A stretch of DNA of 64,000 nt. It comes from Macrophomina tecta (taxonomy: Eukaryota; Ascomycota; Dothideomycetes; Botryosphaeriales; Botryosphaeriaceae). Both the position numbers and the translations under genes were made by a program. Below are positions 1-11,371 of the stretch, one piece after another (position 1 is the stretch's first letter; the number at the start of each line of letters is the position of its first letter). Location: positions 1,555,501 through 1,619,500 of the forward strand of contig JAKSGN010000037.1 of the NCBI GenBank assembly GCA_024180945.1, read 5' to 3'. The notes beneath the pieces are model-generated. The model was not told the DNA's origin. It made no database searches and worked only from the letters and a program-made list of their open reading frames with translations.

Positions 1-3000
1 TGCTCTACAGCGCGGCCCTCCCGGGCTGCCGCTTTAGCGAGTTTATCAGCCTCTTCGTTGCCCGGCACTCCCTGGTGCGCGGGGATCCAGCGGAAGCCCA
101 CAGATGCACTCTTCTGCTGGAGCCCTGTCAGCTTCGCGATGATGGTGCTCAGTAGATATTGCCCGGACTGCTCGCCAGGTGTCACGAGTGCGCGCAGCGT
201 TGCTTGATTGTCAGTGAAAACAACTATCTTTTGCTTGCCATGAACCATCTCAGCTCCTGCGAGCTCGAGCGCCATTATTATGCCCTGGAGCTCCGCAGCA
301 AAGACTGTCGTAGACTTTACCGTGCCCATATACTTCGTGCGCCTCGTTTTTGCGGTGGGGGCGGTCGCCGCGGCACCGACATGTCTGTCTATTGCGCTGC
401 CATCAGTGTAGATTGCTAGCGTCTCCGTGTCTTTTCTAGTCTGATTATGCTGAGATATCGCTAACTCGCGTGAGTTTGCTATGCACACGTCAGCTGGCTT
501 CTGCCACGGGGGGAAGAAGTGTGGCAGCCTCTGCTCAATATTGCTTAGCAGGCCGTCTAGCCGTTCGTTCCAGTGCTCCCTGATTCTAAGCATCGGGCTG
601 CGCGTGTTCGGACAGTCGCGCTTTCTCGAGTCCCACGTGCGTTCTGTGAGCTGGATCAGTTGCCAGTATAGCGGTGTCGATGCCATCCGCAGGAGCGTCT
701 CGCCCATGTGCTTTTTGACTACTTTCGCGGCGGGGAGTAGGAATAGCTCGATGTCGAGTGCCGCTTTCGATGTAGCTCTAAAGGCGCCGGCTATGATTCG
801 AGCCGCCCGATATTGAATCGCTTCTACGGTGTCTGCGAGCCGAGCTTCCGCTGATTTGCTGCGTGGCTTTCCAAGGGCCCAGATGCTGCAGCAGTACAGA
901 ATCCGTGGTAGGATGATGGATCTGTAGATCTGGCGTAGGCCGAGCGTGGGTATCCCCCACGTCGAACCCGCAATGCTTGACAGTGCTGTCAGCGCTGTGG
1001 TTGCTCGGGCTTGCAGCTGCTGGACATGCGTCTTGCCGCTTAGCTTCTGATCGAGGAACATTCCCAGGAAACGGCAGCTATCGCTGGGGCTGAGGTGTCG
1101 GCCTCCGAGGATAATGCCTTGCTCCGTTCTGAACAACGTTGGGGTCTTCGTAAAGTGCGTCAGCTCGTATTTCTTTACGGCAAAGACTGACGCGTGCATA
1201 GCTGCCCATCTTTCCGCCTGGGAATGGGCTTTGGCAAGGAGTCGACAGTTCTCTTCAGTGGACGAGCTGACTGCGAGCAGGTTCACGTCATCTATGTATC
1301 CGATTACCATGACTCCCTGTGCTGCGCATGTCTCGAGGAGGTCTGCGTTGTAGAAGAGGTACAGCATCGGTGAGAGCGGCGAGCCTTGCGGGATGCCGGT
1401 TGGGGTGCCGTAGCACGCTTCTGCGCCGTCGCTGAGTTTCAGTTTTGTCTTCCTTCCGGAGAGGAAGCTTCGGATCCACTCGAGCGCCCTACCGCCTATA
1501 CGTCTTTTGCGCAAGTTATGTAGGAGGCGGGGGTGAGAGACATTGTCATACGCGCCAGAAACGTCTAGTTGGAGGAGGGTTGCCACTCGAGGCTCCGCCG
1601 AGTTCCACGCGCTGTGCACCGTCTCGACTAGTAGGTGTACGGCGTGCTCGGTGGAGCGGCCTCGCCGACCCCCAATGTGGCTTTGAGGTAGGAGATCGAA
1701 GCGCTCGACGAGATAGCTCATGCGCCTCGCTATTATGGATTCCAGGACCTTGCCGATCGTGTTGGTGAGTGCGATTGGCCGGTAGGACTTGGTGTCCGTG
1801 TAGTCGTCTTTCTTGTGTTTACGGAGCGTCAGCGTGATCGACTGCCTAAACTGGCTTGGGCAGTGTCCCAGCCTCAGGCTTGCGTTGTACACCGTTGTAA
1901 GAGTGGGAATCAGGGCGGGTCCAAGCTCTTGGAGGATGCCATTCGGGATACCGTCCGGGCCCGGTGCCTTCCACGGTTTCGCTCTCTGCATGGCCAGCCT
2001 CACCTCCTCCACCGTGATGTCCGGCCAGGGCGTCTCTTGTGGGTAGATAAATCCTTCTATGTCAGACAGGTCCGCTTGCGGGGGCTCGGGGAAGAAGGCC
2101 TCCCGGAGGGTGTCGAGTTTCTCCTTTGGCTGTTCTGCATAGCTCGAGTCTGGCCTCCTCAGGGCTGGCATGTGGCTCGATTGGTTCGTTTCCCGGTTCT
2201 GAGCCCACTTGGCCAATCTCCAGATGCCGTTATCCTTTGTTGCTGCAGACTCGATCTTCGTCCGATGGTCCTGCTGCAGCGCTTTTTGAATCAGCCTGCC
2301 TTTCTTGTTCCTCGTCGAACGGTATCTCTTCCAGTCGTCCTCCGACCGGGTTCTCTGCCAGATCCTGCGCAGCCTCCGCGTCTCCATCTGGACCTCCTTG
2401 CACTCTTTCGTCCACCCTGATATCGACTGCGGCGATACTCGCAGCGGCGGAGTCGATGTTTCAATCGCCTCTTTGATGGCTTGGATCAGGGCGCCCGTGA
2501 GATTCTCGAGTGCCTCAACCGAGCGTGGCGGTTTTGCTGAAGGGAGACTTTCCTCAAACGTCCGCCTGAGCTTCGCGGTGTCGGTGCTCCTCCAATTCGG
2601 TCTCGCTTCCGGTGGGCGCCTCGACGGGGACAGGTCCACGACCGTACTTATGGGAATGTGGTCCGAGTCCTGCTGTAGGTCCTCTCTTACCTGACACCTG
2701 ACTAGGTGCTCCAGGATACCTGCCGTCATGAACGCCAGGTCTATGGTTGTTTGAGCGTCTTTCCTCGCGAAGGTGGGGATCGCGGGCGGAGAGGCTAGGT
2801 GCAGTGAGAAGCGCTCTAGCAGGTCAATGAGCTCGTCTGCCTCTCGATCCTGATGGCTGTACTCGGGTCCCGTCCAGAGCGGGTGGTGGAGATTGAAGTC
2901 GCCAAGCACGATATGTTGGTCGGTCGGATGATCTCGTAGGGCTGCTGCTAGCGTATGTAGTGAGCTCGACGCCCCCGTCGTTCGCGGCGGGCTGTAGACG

Positions 3001-3338
3001 TTGTGAATATGGACTGCGCCCCCTGCGTTGCTGTTGTTCGCGAGCTTGAGATGTAATGTGCATAGATCGGATGTGTGGAAGGTCACCGTCCACGATGAGG
3101 GTGCTATCCGCTTGTTTACGAATATACATGTCCGGGCGGGGCCGTTGAAGTGTAATAGCTCAAACTCCCTCTTTAGCGGGTGGTATGTCGTGTCTCGGAA
3201 GGGGTTCTTCCACGGTTCTTGTAGGGCAATAATGTCGAACTCGCGTATCCGCCTGTCCCGGAAAAGGGGGGCCATCACCTTGGTCCTGGATCTCATGACG
3301 TTGTACTGCAAGATGGAGATCTGCCGGTCTTTAATCAT
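1..3338 (-). CDS. LINE ORF2: endonuclease, reverse transcriptase, RNase H (3' partial)
   Basis: The frame is open from the ATG at 3338 to the window edge, at least 1112 codons, with no stop. The N-terminal apurinic-type endonuclease contains IIALQEPW near residue 35 and an LGDFNLHHPLW motif around residue 140. The reverse transcriptase contains a KAPGPDGI motif, a GIPQGSPLSP motif and the catalytic YIDD box at 1298-1287 (about residue 681). The RNase H domain begins with YTDGSA near residue 977 and still has a PAHQGVPGNEEAD motif close to the edge. The product nicks target DNA and primes reverse transcription from it. All visible catalytic motifs are intact, so ORF2 itself may be functional, whereas the upstream ORF1 is interrupted. 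Confidence 0.9.
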   Translation of the reverse strand, partial: MIKDRQISILQYNVMRSRTKVMAPLFRDRRIREFDIIALQEPWKNPFRDTTYHPLKREFELLHFNGPARTCIFVNKRIAPSSWTVTFHTSDLCTLHLKLANNSNAGGAVHIHNVYSPPRTTGASSSLHTLAAALRDHPTDQHIVLGDFNLHHPLWTGPEYSHQDREADELIDLLERFSLHLASPPAIPTFARKDAQTTIDLAFMTAGILEHLVRCQVREDLQQDSDHIPISTVVDLSPSRRPPEARPNWRSTDTAKLRRTFEESLPSAKPPRSVEALENLTGALIQAIKEAIETSTPPLRVSPQSISGWTKECKEVQMETRRLRRIWQRTRSEDDWKRYRSTRNKKGRLIQKALQQDHRTKIESAATKDNGIWRLAKWAQNRETNQSSHMPALRRPDSSYAEQPKEKLDTLREAFFPEPPQADLSDIEGFIYPQETPWPDITVEEVRLAMQRAKPWKAPGPDGIPNGILQELGPALIPTLTTVYNASLRLGHCPSQFRQSITLTLRKHKKDDYTDTKSYRPIALTNTIGKVLESIIARRMSYLVERFDLLPQSHIGGRRGRSTEHAVHLLVETVHSAWNSAEPRVATLLQLDVSGAYDNVSHPRLLHNLRKRRIGGRALEWIRSFLSGRKTKLKLSDGAEACYGTPTGIPQGSPLSPMLYLFYNADLLETCAAQGVMVIGYIDDVNLLAVSSSTEENCRLLAKAHSQAERWAAMHASVFAVKKYELTHFTKTPTLFRTEQGIILGGRHLSPSDSCRFLGMFLDQKLSGKTHVQQLQARATTALTALSSIAGSTWGIPTLGLRQIYRSIILPRILYCCSIWALGKPRSKSAEARLADTVEAIQYRAARIIAGAFRATSKAALDIELFLLPAAKVVKKHMGETLLRMASTPLYWQLIQLTERTWDSRKRDCPNTRSPMLRIREHWNERLDGLLSNIEQRLPHFFPPWQKPADVCIANSRELAISQHNQTRKDTETLAIYTDGSAIDRHVGAAATAPTAKTRRTKYMGTVKSTTVFAAELQGIIMALELAGAEMVHGKQKIVVFTDNQATLRALVTPGEQSGQYLLSTIIAKLTGLQQKSASVGFRWIPAHQGVPGNEEADKLAKAAAREGRAVE

Positions 3339-4863
3339 CGAGCATTGTGATCTCGTTGTTAAGTGGCTGTGTGCTTAGCTGCTGAGTATTCACGGCTTGC
3401 CTGCTCGACATGGCCAGCGCATCCTCCCGGAGCTGCTGGCTTGCCCTGATGAGGCTATCAATTTCTTCCTGCCGCTCGCTTCTCATCACCTCGTCTTCAG
3501 GCTCGGCGTGCAGTGACCTCGGTCTTCCGCGCTTCCTGGTCAGGCGTGCTGCCGGAACTACCGACGTTTGGTTCGTCATCCGTTCTGTAAGTTGAGCTGT
3601 CTGCGCTGGTGCCTGCGTCGTGGCTGATACTCTCTTGCTGATGTTTTCCGGATGAAGGAATGGCCTCATAGCCTTAGCTCGCTCCACCCTGTCCTTCTCC
3701 TTCTTCCTCTCTGGGCAGACCGCGCTCCACGCAGTGTGAGAGCGCTTGCACGCGGCGCACTTGCGCTCCGCGTTCGGATCCTCCTTCTGGCCACATTCCT
3801 TGGAGCTGTGCTGGCCCGCGCAGTAGCCGCAGGCTTGCGGTGCTTGACACTGGGTTCCTATGTGGCCGTATTTCTGGCAATTGAAGCACTGCTTGACTTT
3901 GCACGTTCGGTCGTAGAGCTCGCACGAGAGCATCTCCGCTTGCCACACCATCCCGCCCGTGATTGCAGCGTTAGCGTCTTCAGGTCTGCTGAATTCTACC
4001 ACCAGGGACGACGCCCTTTTGTTAGTGGAAGCCTTGGTCAGCCAGCCCACGTATCTGATTTCGGCATTGGGAAGTAGCGGCTTGTTCTCTGCCTGGAGCA
4101 GCTTGATGGCATTCTCCATATCTGAGGGATCTATCGACTTTGTATGTACGCCGTGCACGATGACGCCGTACGTCTGCGTCACGATCCGCGCCGACCCTCC
4201 GAAAGTCTCCACCCAGTCGTGGACGCTCCCTTGCAGCATCTCCTTCTCTTGCTGGTTCCTTGTATATACCGCGACATCCCCGCTCCGAAGCTGCTTCGCC
4301 GCGACTACCTGGATCCTGTTCACCTCGGGGTCCGTCTGCGACTTCAGGGCACGGTTGATGCGTTCTTTAAGGTGTGTCGGGGTCTGCGAGCGGAGGTGGC
4401 TGGTCATCTGCGGGTCTGTAAGCTTGATCACCAATTCACGACACTTCTCGGTCGGGCTCGGCGCGAGGTTGGGCTGCGCTTTCGCTGTCGCTGCCGTTCG
4501 CAGCGCTGCTACTCGCGCCCACGTTATGGGGCTCTGCTATATGTTTTGCTGCGCAGCGGGGGCTGCCGTGTTAATAGCGTCAGTGGCGCGCTTGATGGCG
4601 CTGGTGTCCTTCTTGATGTCGTTCGCCGTCTGGAGGACTGAGTTCACGACCGCCTTCAGCTCGGCCGGCGTCGGTTGGCCGAGGGCTTTATCGCAGAGCT
4701 TAATGGCGCTTTCGATTAGCGGGGCGATGGTGTGGTAGCGGAAGCTGCGTCTGTGTTCGCCTGCATCGTCAAGAAGCTGCTTTGCCTGGGTCCTAAGCTG
4801 TGCGGCGTGCTCGTAGAGCGAAAGTGGGTTATCGCCCGGTCGCATGGCGTCGGCGACCGCCAT
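3331..4863 (-). pseudogene. LINE ORF1 (gag-like, CCHC zinc knuckles) with one in-frame TAG
   Basis: This frame would give a 510-residue RNA-binding protein starting at the ATG at 4863 (MAVADAM...). A TAG at 4539-4537 interrupts it, and reading resumes in the same frame on the other side, so this is a point nonsense mutation and not a frameshift. The C-terminal half has three cysteine knuckles: CFNCQKYGHIGTQC, CGYCAGQHSSKEC and a third CAAC-type knuckle, followed by a basic segment. Such proteins bind LINE RNA and are needed for retrotransposition. The frame is also open upstream of 4863 to 5064, including an oligo-lysine stretch, but that part looks like leader. The TAG could come from CAG by a single C-to-T change; I cannot see the ancestral codon. 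Confidence 0.8.
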
Positions 4864-4983
4864 AGCGGACAATCCGGTATTGGGCGATAGCGGATTGCCG
4901 GTAGAGCGGTTTGACGCGTGTTGCAGGGGGATTGCGCGTGGTTGTAAGGCGTAATTCCAAGAATTCGTTCTCGCTGCAGGTGG

Positions 4984-5001
4984 TTTTTTTTTTTTTTTTT
5001 T
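4984..5001 (-). repeat. 18-nt A tract (coding strand) upstream of LINE ORF1
   Basis: An uninterrupted run of 18 T on the plus strand lies 120 bases upstream of the preferred ORF1 start. It may be a leader homopolymer or mark the junction with older sequence. Confidence 0.7.
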
Positions 5002-5064
5002 CCCTGCTCTGATTGAGAGAAAATGGGTCCGGTCATATGAGCCAGGTGAGCCACGTGATCCCAA

Positions 5065-6168
5065 TTACTTTCTGCGGGAGCGAGCTCCTTATCTTCGTCC
5101 CAACACTCTGCTCTGTCCTTAGGATCCGATTACTTTCATCCCATTTACAACAATGGTGATCTGTATCACCAACGACCCATATTTGGCTAGTCCAATGGTC
5201 AGCTTCAGGACGAAAGCAGTTCGGTTTACAAAGTTTCTGGTCGATGATCCAACCAAATTAGCGCGTCAAGGCCGTACATATATGAAGACTCAAGGGAGAA
5301 AGGGGAAATCTACGACTAGATGGATATTTGGTGCTACTTCCAATCTGGTATAGGCGGGTTTTTGGAGGCAGCTTCTCGATCCTCCGGCCACACGTGGAGG
5401 GCGGAGATTGTCACACTAACTTCGAACGTAGTGCGGAACGGTCCCCCGTTACGGTGGCCGTTGAACGCTCGAGAAGCTTCCTACTCGATTTATCCGGTAA
5501 TCATATGTTGTCCTCCGGGAGCAGTCGTCTCCGACTAGCTTTGAGACATTGTTATTCTAAAGTGTGAGACCCTTAAGCCGATGGAGGCCGCCTCGCGATC
5601 TCTGCGTTCTTATTCCGATTTGGGGGTACTGTTTCATGCGGCTGCTGATAAACTTACACAATTTACGCTTCACCAAGTGCTCCTGAACTAATACAAAATT
5701 TCCAGTAAGCTTCGTGCGTCTCCACCGAGCCCAATATCTTCTTACGTCGCTTGAGCATTCAAAACCAGAAATTATAGAGTGTACGGGTGGTGATAGCCTT
5801 GAAACTCGCGTGAGCGTTCCAGCTCTACGGTCGCAGTAACTACGGGCTTGTGTCAGAGTAGTTAGCCTAAGAACCCTGAGGATAAGAGGCGGCTCGTGAG
5901 TTTCTCCCTCCAAATTCGTGCCACTTATCGTCTGTTGAATTGCACCCCGTTCAATCCAACACTCCGGATTATCTTAAAATTCTTATATCTCATCATGTCA
6001 GAGGCCCGCATAATCCTCCATGTCCGGTATATTCACTTCAGTAACTCCGACCTCCGTGCTATACGACAGGACCTGCCGTCATTATGCGGCATTTCAGGAT
6101 GATAAATGGAATGGTAACTCAATCAGTTGAAAGCTCGAACCTTCATCGACATTTCATGAGATATTCTT
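5065..6168. other. Intergenic, no supported gene
   Basis: The only open frames are under 120 codons, with no recognisable motif or convincing splice pattern. I see no repeat structure here. Confidence 0.5.
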
Positions 6169-7122
6169 CTAGGTCATGCAGCATGTCTGGGCACTGCTCA
6201 TCCATGGTGCCATCAGGCGCGGTCGACTTCCAACTAGATTTCCAAAATCCCTCGACGCTGCATTCGCTCGCTCCGCATTTCTCTGGGCCTCTAAAGCACT
6301 TATTTCAGCATGAGAACTGGATCCAGCAAAGTCTGTGCTTGGTGACATGAATGAGCCGCTCGAACCTTGCACATTCGTCAAAGGATCAGAGACCGCTCGA
6401 GCCCGCATTTGAACCCTCTCAGCTTCAAGAGCGATGAACTTATCAATGGGGGAGTATCTGCAACTTCCGTGCTGGAGGATCATGTTCTTCAGTTCAAATA
6501 TGGTGTTGCTCAGAAAAGAGACCTCGGCATGAAAGAACTTATTTCTTGCCGAGAGGTCCCTTAACTCCTCGTCCAGTTTCAACATCCATTCCTTCTTCTT
6601 CTGCCGACACTTGTGAGCGGCTACGCGATTTCTCCTCAAGAATTGATCTCTTTTGGTTTTTCCCTCGGGATTCAAGCCCTCTTCTTCGGCTAAAATGTTC
6701 CTGCCACGCTCCCTGGAAGACACCGTACTACCGGTCTTGACCGCGCTCTTGCGCGTGTTTTTGGATTTCGCCGGCCTCGTCGATCCCTCGACCTGGACAG
6801 GAAGGCCCGTGTGCTCGTTGGGAACTGCAGGCTTCATCTCAATTCGTTCCAGAGAAGAATCGTCGGGAGAAGTGACTTGGCCATGTTCACTGCGCGCTTT
6901 GGACGAGAGAGGTGGTAGGGAGAAACCGTTGCCAGAAAGGACACCGGGATTAATCGGTTTCTGGTTCATACCTTCTCTGACGGGAATAGCGGTGGTAGGT
7001 TCGAACACCATGACGTCGTCCCGAGGTGAAGAGGGAAACTTGGTGCCTGCGTTTTCACCAAATTTGAACGGCAACGGTGTCTCGATGAAACCAGCAGAGC
7101 TATCAAGACGAATGCTGTGCAT
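6169..7122 (-). CDS. bZIP transcription factor, ATF/CREB-like
   Basis: The 317-residue single-exon protein has a bZIP domain at about residues 157-225. The basic region carries the N-x7-R signature NRVAAHKCR (N165, R173), followed by a heptad leucine zipper of the ATF/CREB type found in fungal Atf1/AtfA proteins. The flanks are low-complexity. Known family members bind CRE-like DNA as dimers and act in stress and developmental responses; the target here is unknown. The N-terminal half lacks a clear stress-kinase docking region, and the protein is shorter than typical AtfA (about 500 residues). The frame stays open for a few dozen codons upstream of the ATG at 7122 and the sequence there looks protein-like, so an upstream exon is possible. 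No damage is seen. Confidence 0.8.
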   Translation of the reverse strand: MHSIRLDSSAGFIETPLPFKFGENAGTKFPSSPRDDVMVFEPTTAIPVREGMNQKPINPGVLSGNGFSLPPLSSKARSEHGQVTSPDDSSLERIEMKPAVPNEHTGLPVQVEGSTRPAKSKNTRKSAVKTGSTVSSRERGRNILAEEEGLNPEGKTKRDQFLRRNRVAAHKCRQKKKEWMLKLDEELRDLSARNKFFHAEVSFLSNTIFELKNMILQHGSCRYSPIDKFIALEAERVQMRARAVSDPLTNVQGSSGSFMSPSTDFAGSSSHAEISALEAQRNAERANAASRDFGNLVGSRPRLMAPWMSSAQTCCMT

Positions 7123-9095
7123 TTGCGGATCGAACTCGTACTTATGTTCGGTCCTTGTGTCGACTGCCTCAGCAGGGTGGCAATGCTTTACTGCAGCCTT
7201 GCGTGGTCCTGGCTATGGGTGGATGTGCGACGGGTTCCACTGGTGGCTCTAGGCTCGAAACGCGCAGAATATTTCAATGACTCGTGCTCAGTGTCGCAAG
7301 CGTCGCAAATAGTTTTAGTCGTTGCTGAGTTGGCGTTAGGAGGAGACGCTACAGCACGGTGGGATACCTTGGGCTGAATTGTGGCGAACGGATCGCTGAG
7401 CGACGAAATATCTTGGGGCAGCTGGCTTAACTAACTTTCGGGAAATCGTAATTAGCGAAGGCCCATGTCTATCTGGTGCAGCCGTCAGATGATGTCATGG
7501 AAGCAACTTCAGCCGATATGGGTACTGATTGCCGCACCCCTTTCAGTAGTCCACGGAATTTCCAGGAATGGCGCAGGTCTCCAAGCAAAAATGTGGACGA
7601 GACTTGGCGCTTCTTCAGCAGCAAAACAACATGGCTATATGCGAGCGGCTGCTAAGTACGCGCTTTTGGGACATGCAAAAGGCGGCAAGAGCGAGTGTCA
7701 TAGTAGTGGTGCGCGCAAGCGGAGAAGGAAATTAGCTTGCTGGCCAGCGGGAAGGAGCTTTACTTCGTTTAGGGCTCGCTTGGAGATCAGGCACACAAAT
7801 CCCCATTTCTGAACTGCAGTGCAAAGAAAATGGTGTGGAACGAACGCAAGAGAGGCCAGAGACGGGCAGATGGAATTCTATCCACTGTGATGAGATTGTC
7901 GAAAAAAGAGGGCCGAGCGTAGGATGGGATGTGCCGTTTCCGCATGGGTAAAACAGGAAAGCGCCCGCGACCTGGGTGCGGACGCCAAGGACGGTGGTAG
8001 CGCGCCACGAGGCCTGCGGAACCCTTAGTACCCCTACAAACAGCGCGCCGTTCTCCAAGATACTCTAACGGGTCAATCTTTACCTTGATTCGGCAGCCGT
8101 ACGGCGATGCAGCTCACGGTGCACCTGCCCGCCCTCCAACCTTTTCGCACACACTGTTGATTAAACGCTTACATCGCCTATTCAATTTTTGTGTCCTTTT
8201 TTTTTTTGGCAGTTATCCCTGGGGATTGCCTGCGGAAAGCAGCGAGACTCGGGCGGTCTAAGCCGATTTTCTATCGTCTCGAGCCTTTCGTCGAAGATGT
8301 GTACCTCCTGAGTGATGGCTGAATGCACGACCGAAGAGAAGTTGTCACATGATGACCGTTGTGGGAGGATACCAGAAGGGTCGAATAAGCGAATGCGCAC
8401 CTTTCTATTTCGCATGTCGAAATCTAGAACAGACAAGTGAGAAGGCAGGCGGCCGGCAGGAAAATGCTGGGCAGTGGATGCCCTGTTTCGCCTGGTGTAT
8501 TCTGTTGAGCTGGAGCTACGGAGTATTCTGCGAGCTATGGCGACTGCCCAAGTAAATCCTGCTAATCATCGTACCATCTCTTCCTTGCGCACCCCGTAGC
8601 GCGTGGCCTTAGGACTTTCTCGTCTACGGGAGAGCGCAGCATTGTATGCCAGAAGGCGACGAACCTAAAGGCACATTAATGGTCTTTCCTACTTCATCCC
8701 AGGCCTCAGCGGGCTAGCAAATGATGGACGGGATCGCCCAGTGCATGAGCCGGCGACGCGGGGTAGTACTACTTGGCCGCGGAGCTACGAGCAGTCCTGG
8801 CTTGTCAAATAAATGGGTGCTGCGCCAAGGATTTGCCGCCGCGCACAGCTACAGAGAAACCGGTCCACCTCGACAAAAAGCCTAGAGCCCGGGTTTTGAG
8901 CCCAGTCAGACTTAATTCTCTTCCTTGTTGAGCGCTATGCTCGTCTCCGTCCGGCCCAAACATCAACAACAAGAAGATGCGTGCTTGAGCCTTCGACATG
9001 ACCGCTCTCGAGCCGCTCAGGTGGATGGCGTCGCGGCGCTACCGCCGCCTCCGCCGCCCGGACCCCTTGGAAAGTTCGACCTGAGTCGCCGCCGA
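7123..9095. other. Intergenic between bZIP and Zn2Cys6 genes
   Basis: This stretch presumably holds the divergent promoters of the two regulators. Open frames (for example 7465-7812 and 8182-8436) are short and without motifs. A proline-rich extension in frame with the Zn2Cys6 gene begins at an ATG at 8925, but I prefer the later start. Confidence 0.45.
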
Positions 9096-10115
9096 ATGTC
9101 ATACCAGGGCAAGCGCAGCACTATCACCCACGTTGCCTGCCAGCCGTGCCAGCGCCGAAAGCATAAGGTGCGTTTCAATACTCTCCTCTCTAAGCCTCAC
9201 AGCCATGCTGACCTCTATGAGTGTGATGGCAAGCGCCCCGCCTGCACTCCATGCAGGGCCAAGAAGCGATCCGACTGTGCCTACGATGCCAATGGCGACC
9301 AGAGACGCACGACTGCCTTGAAGACCCGTATACAAGACCTGACCAGGCATGTAGAAGACCTGACCAAGCAGGTCGAAGACATGAAGGATATCGTGCGGGG
9401 CATCGCCGCCACTCCAGACCAAGAGGTCGCCCTCGCCACAGCCCGACAACTGGTCGCCGAGGGCTTCGCACGAGCCGCAGACGTTGCCAATATTTTCAAA
9501 GAAGAACAAACAAGAGAAACACAAGCTTCGGAAGGACTTCATCGGATCGATAGGACCATCGTCAAAGATGAAACTGTAATGAACGTTCCTACCGCCTTGT
9601 GCTCGTACGCTCCCTTGTCAAACGGTGCCGTGGCCGAGGCTGCCTTTTACAATGATACCGGAGGTATATCCTTCTCACAAGGGTCGATGCACCCACAACT
9701 AGACTCTCTGAGACGTATTCAGAGTTATTTTCAAAATACTCCAATAATGGTGAGAATCTTTAGGCCTGTGCTCAATCTCTCGGCCTTGTTGCTTTTTATC
9801 GCTGACACGGCCAATGCAGCTGCCCAGTTGCTCCCAGCGTCTGGATGACCAGACATTCCATCATTTCCAACCTATTGTTGGATTGGGGCAAGAGAACGAA
9901 TACGAAGCCATGGCCGATCCAATGCCTCTTGTTCAGGGCAGTAAGTTCAGACAAGCTGGGTTAGTTTCCTCACGCGTGAAAATTCACTCTCCTGCAACTT
10001 CCTAATGATTTCTTGTAGATATGAAAATGCATCAGCAACGGAAGGTGGCTCTTTACAGATGCTCGGCATGGTGCATTCGGATGCTTACTGGTACCCTACC
10101 CCCTCCCAGCCGTAA
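9096..10115 (+). CDS. Zn2Cys6 (Gal4-type) transcription factor, four exons
   Basis: The model joins 9096-9167, 9222-9749, 9820-9940 and 10036-10115, giving 266 residues. Removing the first intron (54 nt) reconstitutes the zinc cluster, with CQPCQRRKHKC across the junction followed by CTPCRAKKRSDC. This matches the Gal4-type pattern C-x2-C-x6-C-x6-C-x2-C-x7-C that binds two zinc ions and contacts CGG-type DNA half sites. A short coiled coil follows (about residues 60-90, with two tandem LTRHVEDLTKQVED-like heptads), the usual dimerisation element. The protein lacks the long fungal-specific middle homology domain, so it belongs to the short class. Intron 1 is a multiple of three with no stop, so an unspliced read would destroy the finger without terminating. 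The last acceptor (10035) was chosen because it restores a protein-like C terminus; the acceptor at 10018 gives another ending. An in-frame ATG at 8925 would add 57 proline-rich residues. Confidence 0.75.
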
Positions 10116-11371
10116 AATTTCTAATTCACGTCTCGAAGCCCTTGATCTCCCATCGTTAACTTGCTCTTTATAACGATTTTTCTTAATTATTCGAGCCTTG
10201 CGTCTGTCTCAGCGGGAGATACCAAGGGAGATTTTAGCGGATATCTAGCGGATATCTAGCGGATCTCGAGCCCCTCGAGCTTCGTTTCTGCGTTGGCGCC
10301 GATAATTGACATTCTCATGAGCCGAAGTCGACGTTCTTAGCAGTGTCGGCCTATTTTGATAACGTCACGCGTCGCATTGGTTATCAACGATATGTGAGCT
10401 TTCAATGTGGAAGTCCGGATGTCCACGTGTCCGACATCTCTTCCGTTTAATAGGGATAGTATCCTGTCAACCAGAATCCCCTTGTTTTTTAGGCAACACT
10501 TATCATTGCTTCCTTAGGCTCTACATTGATTCCTTCCTCGGTATCCCCTACACCTCGGATCTTCTACTTTTCCTCGGATGTTCTCAATTCCTCGGTTATA
10601 CTGTTTCAGACTCATGTATTTAAGGACACTCATTCTCCTTCAGTTAGAAGGACAGGCAGAAGTACACAGGCAGAAATTCGATTCTCTCTTCTGACCTCAC
10701 CGAGTTCGGGCCTGAGGCCCCCCCACAATTCGACATATCCTTACCAGGTCCTGTGAAGGGCAAAAAATCTCATATATATTCCTTCTCTATGGAATACGCA
10801 TTTGCTTGAACTATTCAGTAACCATGTTTTGTGTGAGGGAGAGATAAAATTGCACGTCTGAAGCAACAGAACCATACCTGGGCATTGTTAGTGGTTATAT
10901 TGTTTGTTTTTTGTTATAACCATAACCATAACAACATATTGTTATATTGTTATAACCATAAGGCGTCGTTGTTATTGTTATAACCATATTTTGCAATCTT
11001 GGCGTCTTGGCACTGAAAGAATGTCTGTCGCAGGCTTCGGGCAGCAGTGCGAACCTCCATGCATCACGGAGACAACGCTAATATTAAGCGAGCCAATCAT
11101 GATTGGCTCGCTTAGCGTGATACATCACAGGACGAATGATGAGCTCGCGCTCGACAAACCCTGCAAATCCTTCACCACCTGTCCTTCAACACCTGATGAC
11201 TCTCATCTGACGCAGCTATTTAATAATGTCATCTGGTATCTCATCAATAAGCGCATCTACGACACCTACTACACCTACCACGTTAACGGCAGCAACACCA
11301 CTACACTTCGACCTTATTATACGGTCCGAATACGTTGAAAAACCAAATCCAGCTCTTAAATCATAGGTCCA
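10116..11371. other. Intergenic, AT-rich, with simple repeats and a palindrome
   Basis: No gene is supported. The stretch contains a short tandem GATATCTAGCG repeat near 10240, an array of GTTATAACCATAA-like units at about 10905-10990, and a 30-bp perfect palindrome listed separately. It ends at the chromovirus insertion point. Confidence 0.5.
11085..11114. repeat. 30-bp perfect palindrome
   Basis: The 15-base arm TAAGCGAGCCAATCA is followed directly by its exact reverse complement. A second, overlapping inverted pair (ACGCTAA / TTAGCGT) surrounds it. It lies about 260 bp from the chromovirus, away from any gene. It could be the fused termini of a lost DNA transposon or a dimeric protein-binding site. 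Confidence 0.85.

Larger units (their letters stand above)
1..5064 (-). mobile_element. Tad1-like non-LTR retrotransposon (LINE), 3' end outside the window
   Basis: Two overlapping minus-strand reading frames have the classic LINE order: a gag-like ORF1 with zinc knuckles, then an ORF2 with endonuclease, reverse transcriptase and RNase H. The ORF1 stop (3331-3333) overlaps the ORF2 start (ATG at 3338-3336), which suggests termination-reinitiation. The RNase H domain and the Tad1-type fungal host support the Tad1 clade. The 5' boundary is uncertain: 5064 is only the limit of the open frame upstream of ORF1. The 3' tail and target-site duplication lie off the left edge, so age cannot be judged from them. 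Confidence 0.88.

Noticed and set aside
6653..7252. 199-codon plus-strand frame opposite the bZIP gene
   Set aside because: It overlaps the bZIP coding sequence on the other strand, has no motif and shows no splice pattern.
8925..9095. Upstream ATG extension of the Zn2Cys6 gene
   Set aside because: The 57 extra residues are proline-rich and lack coding character; the ATG at 9096 is 18 codons from the zinc cluster, as usual for the family.
9251..9553. Arginine-rich plus frame overlapping the Zn2Cys6 gene
   Set aside because: It is a shifted frame of a clear zinc-cluster and coiled-coil coding exon.
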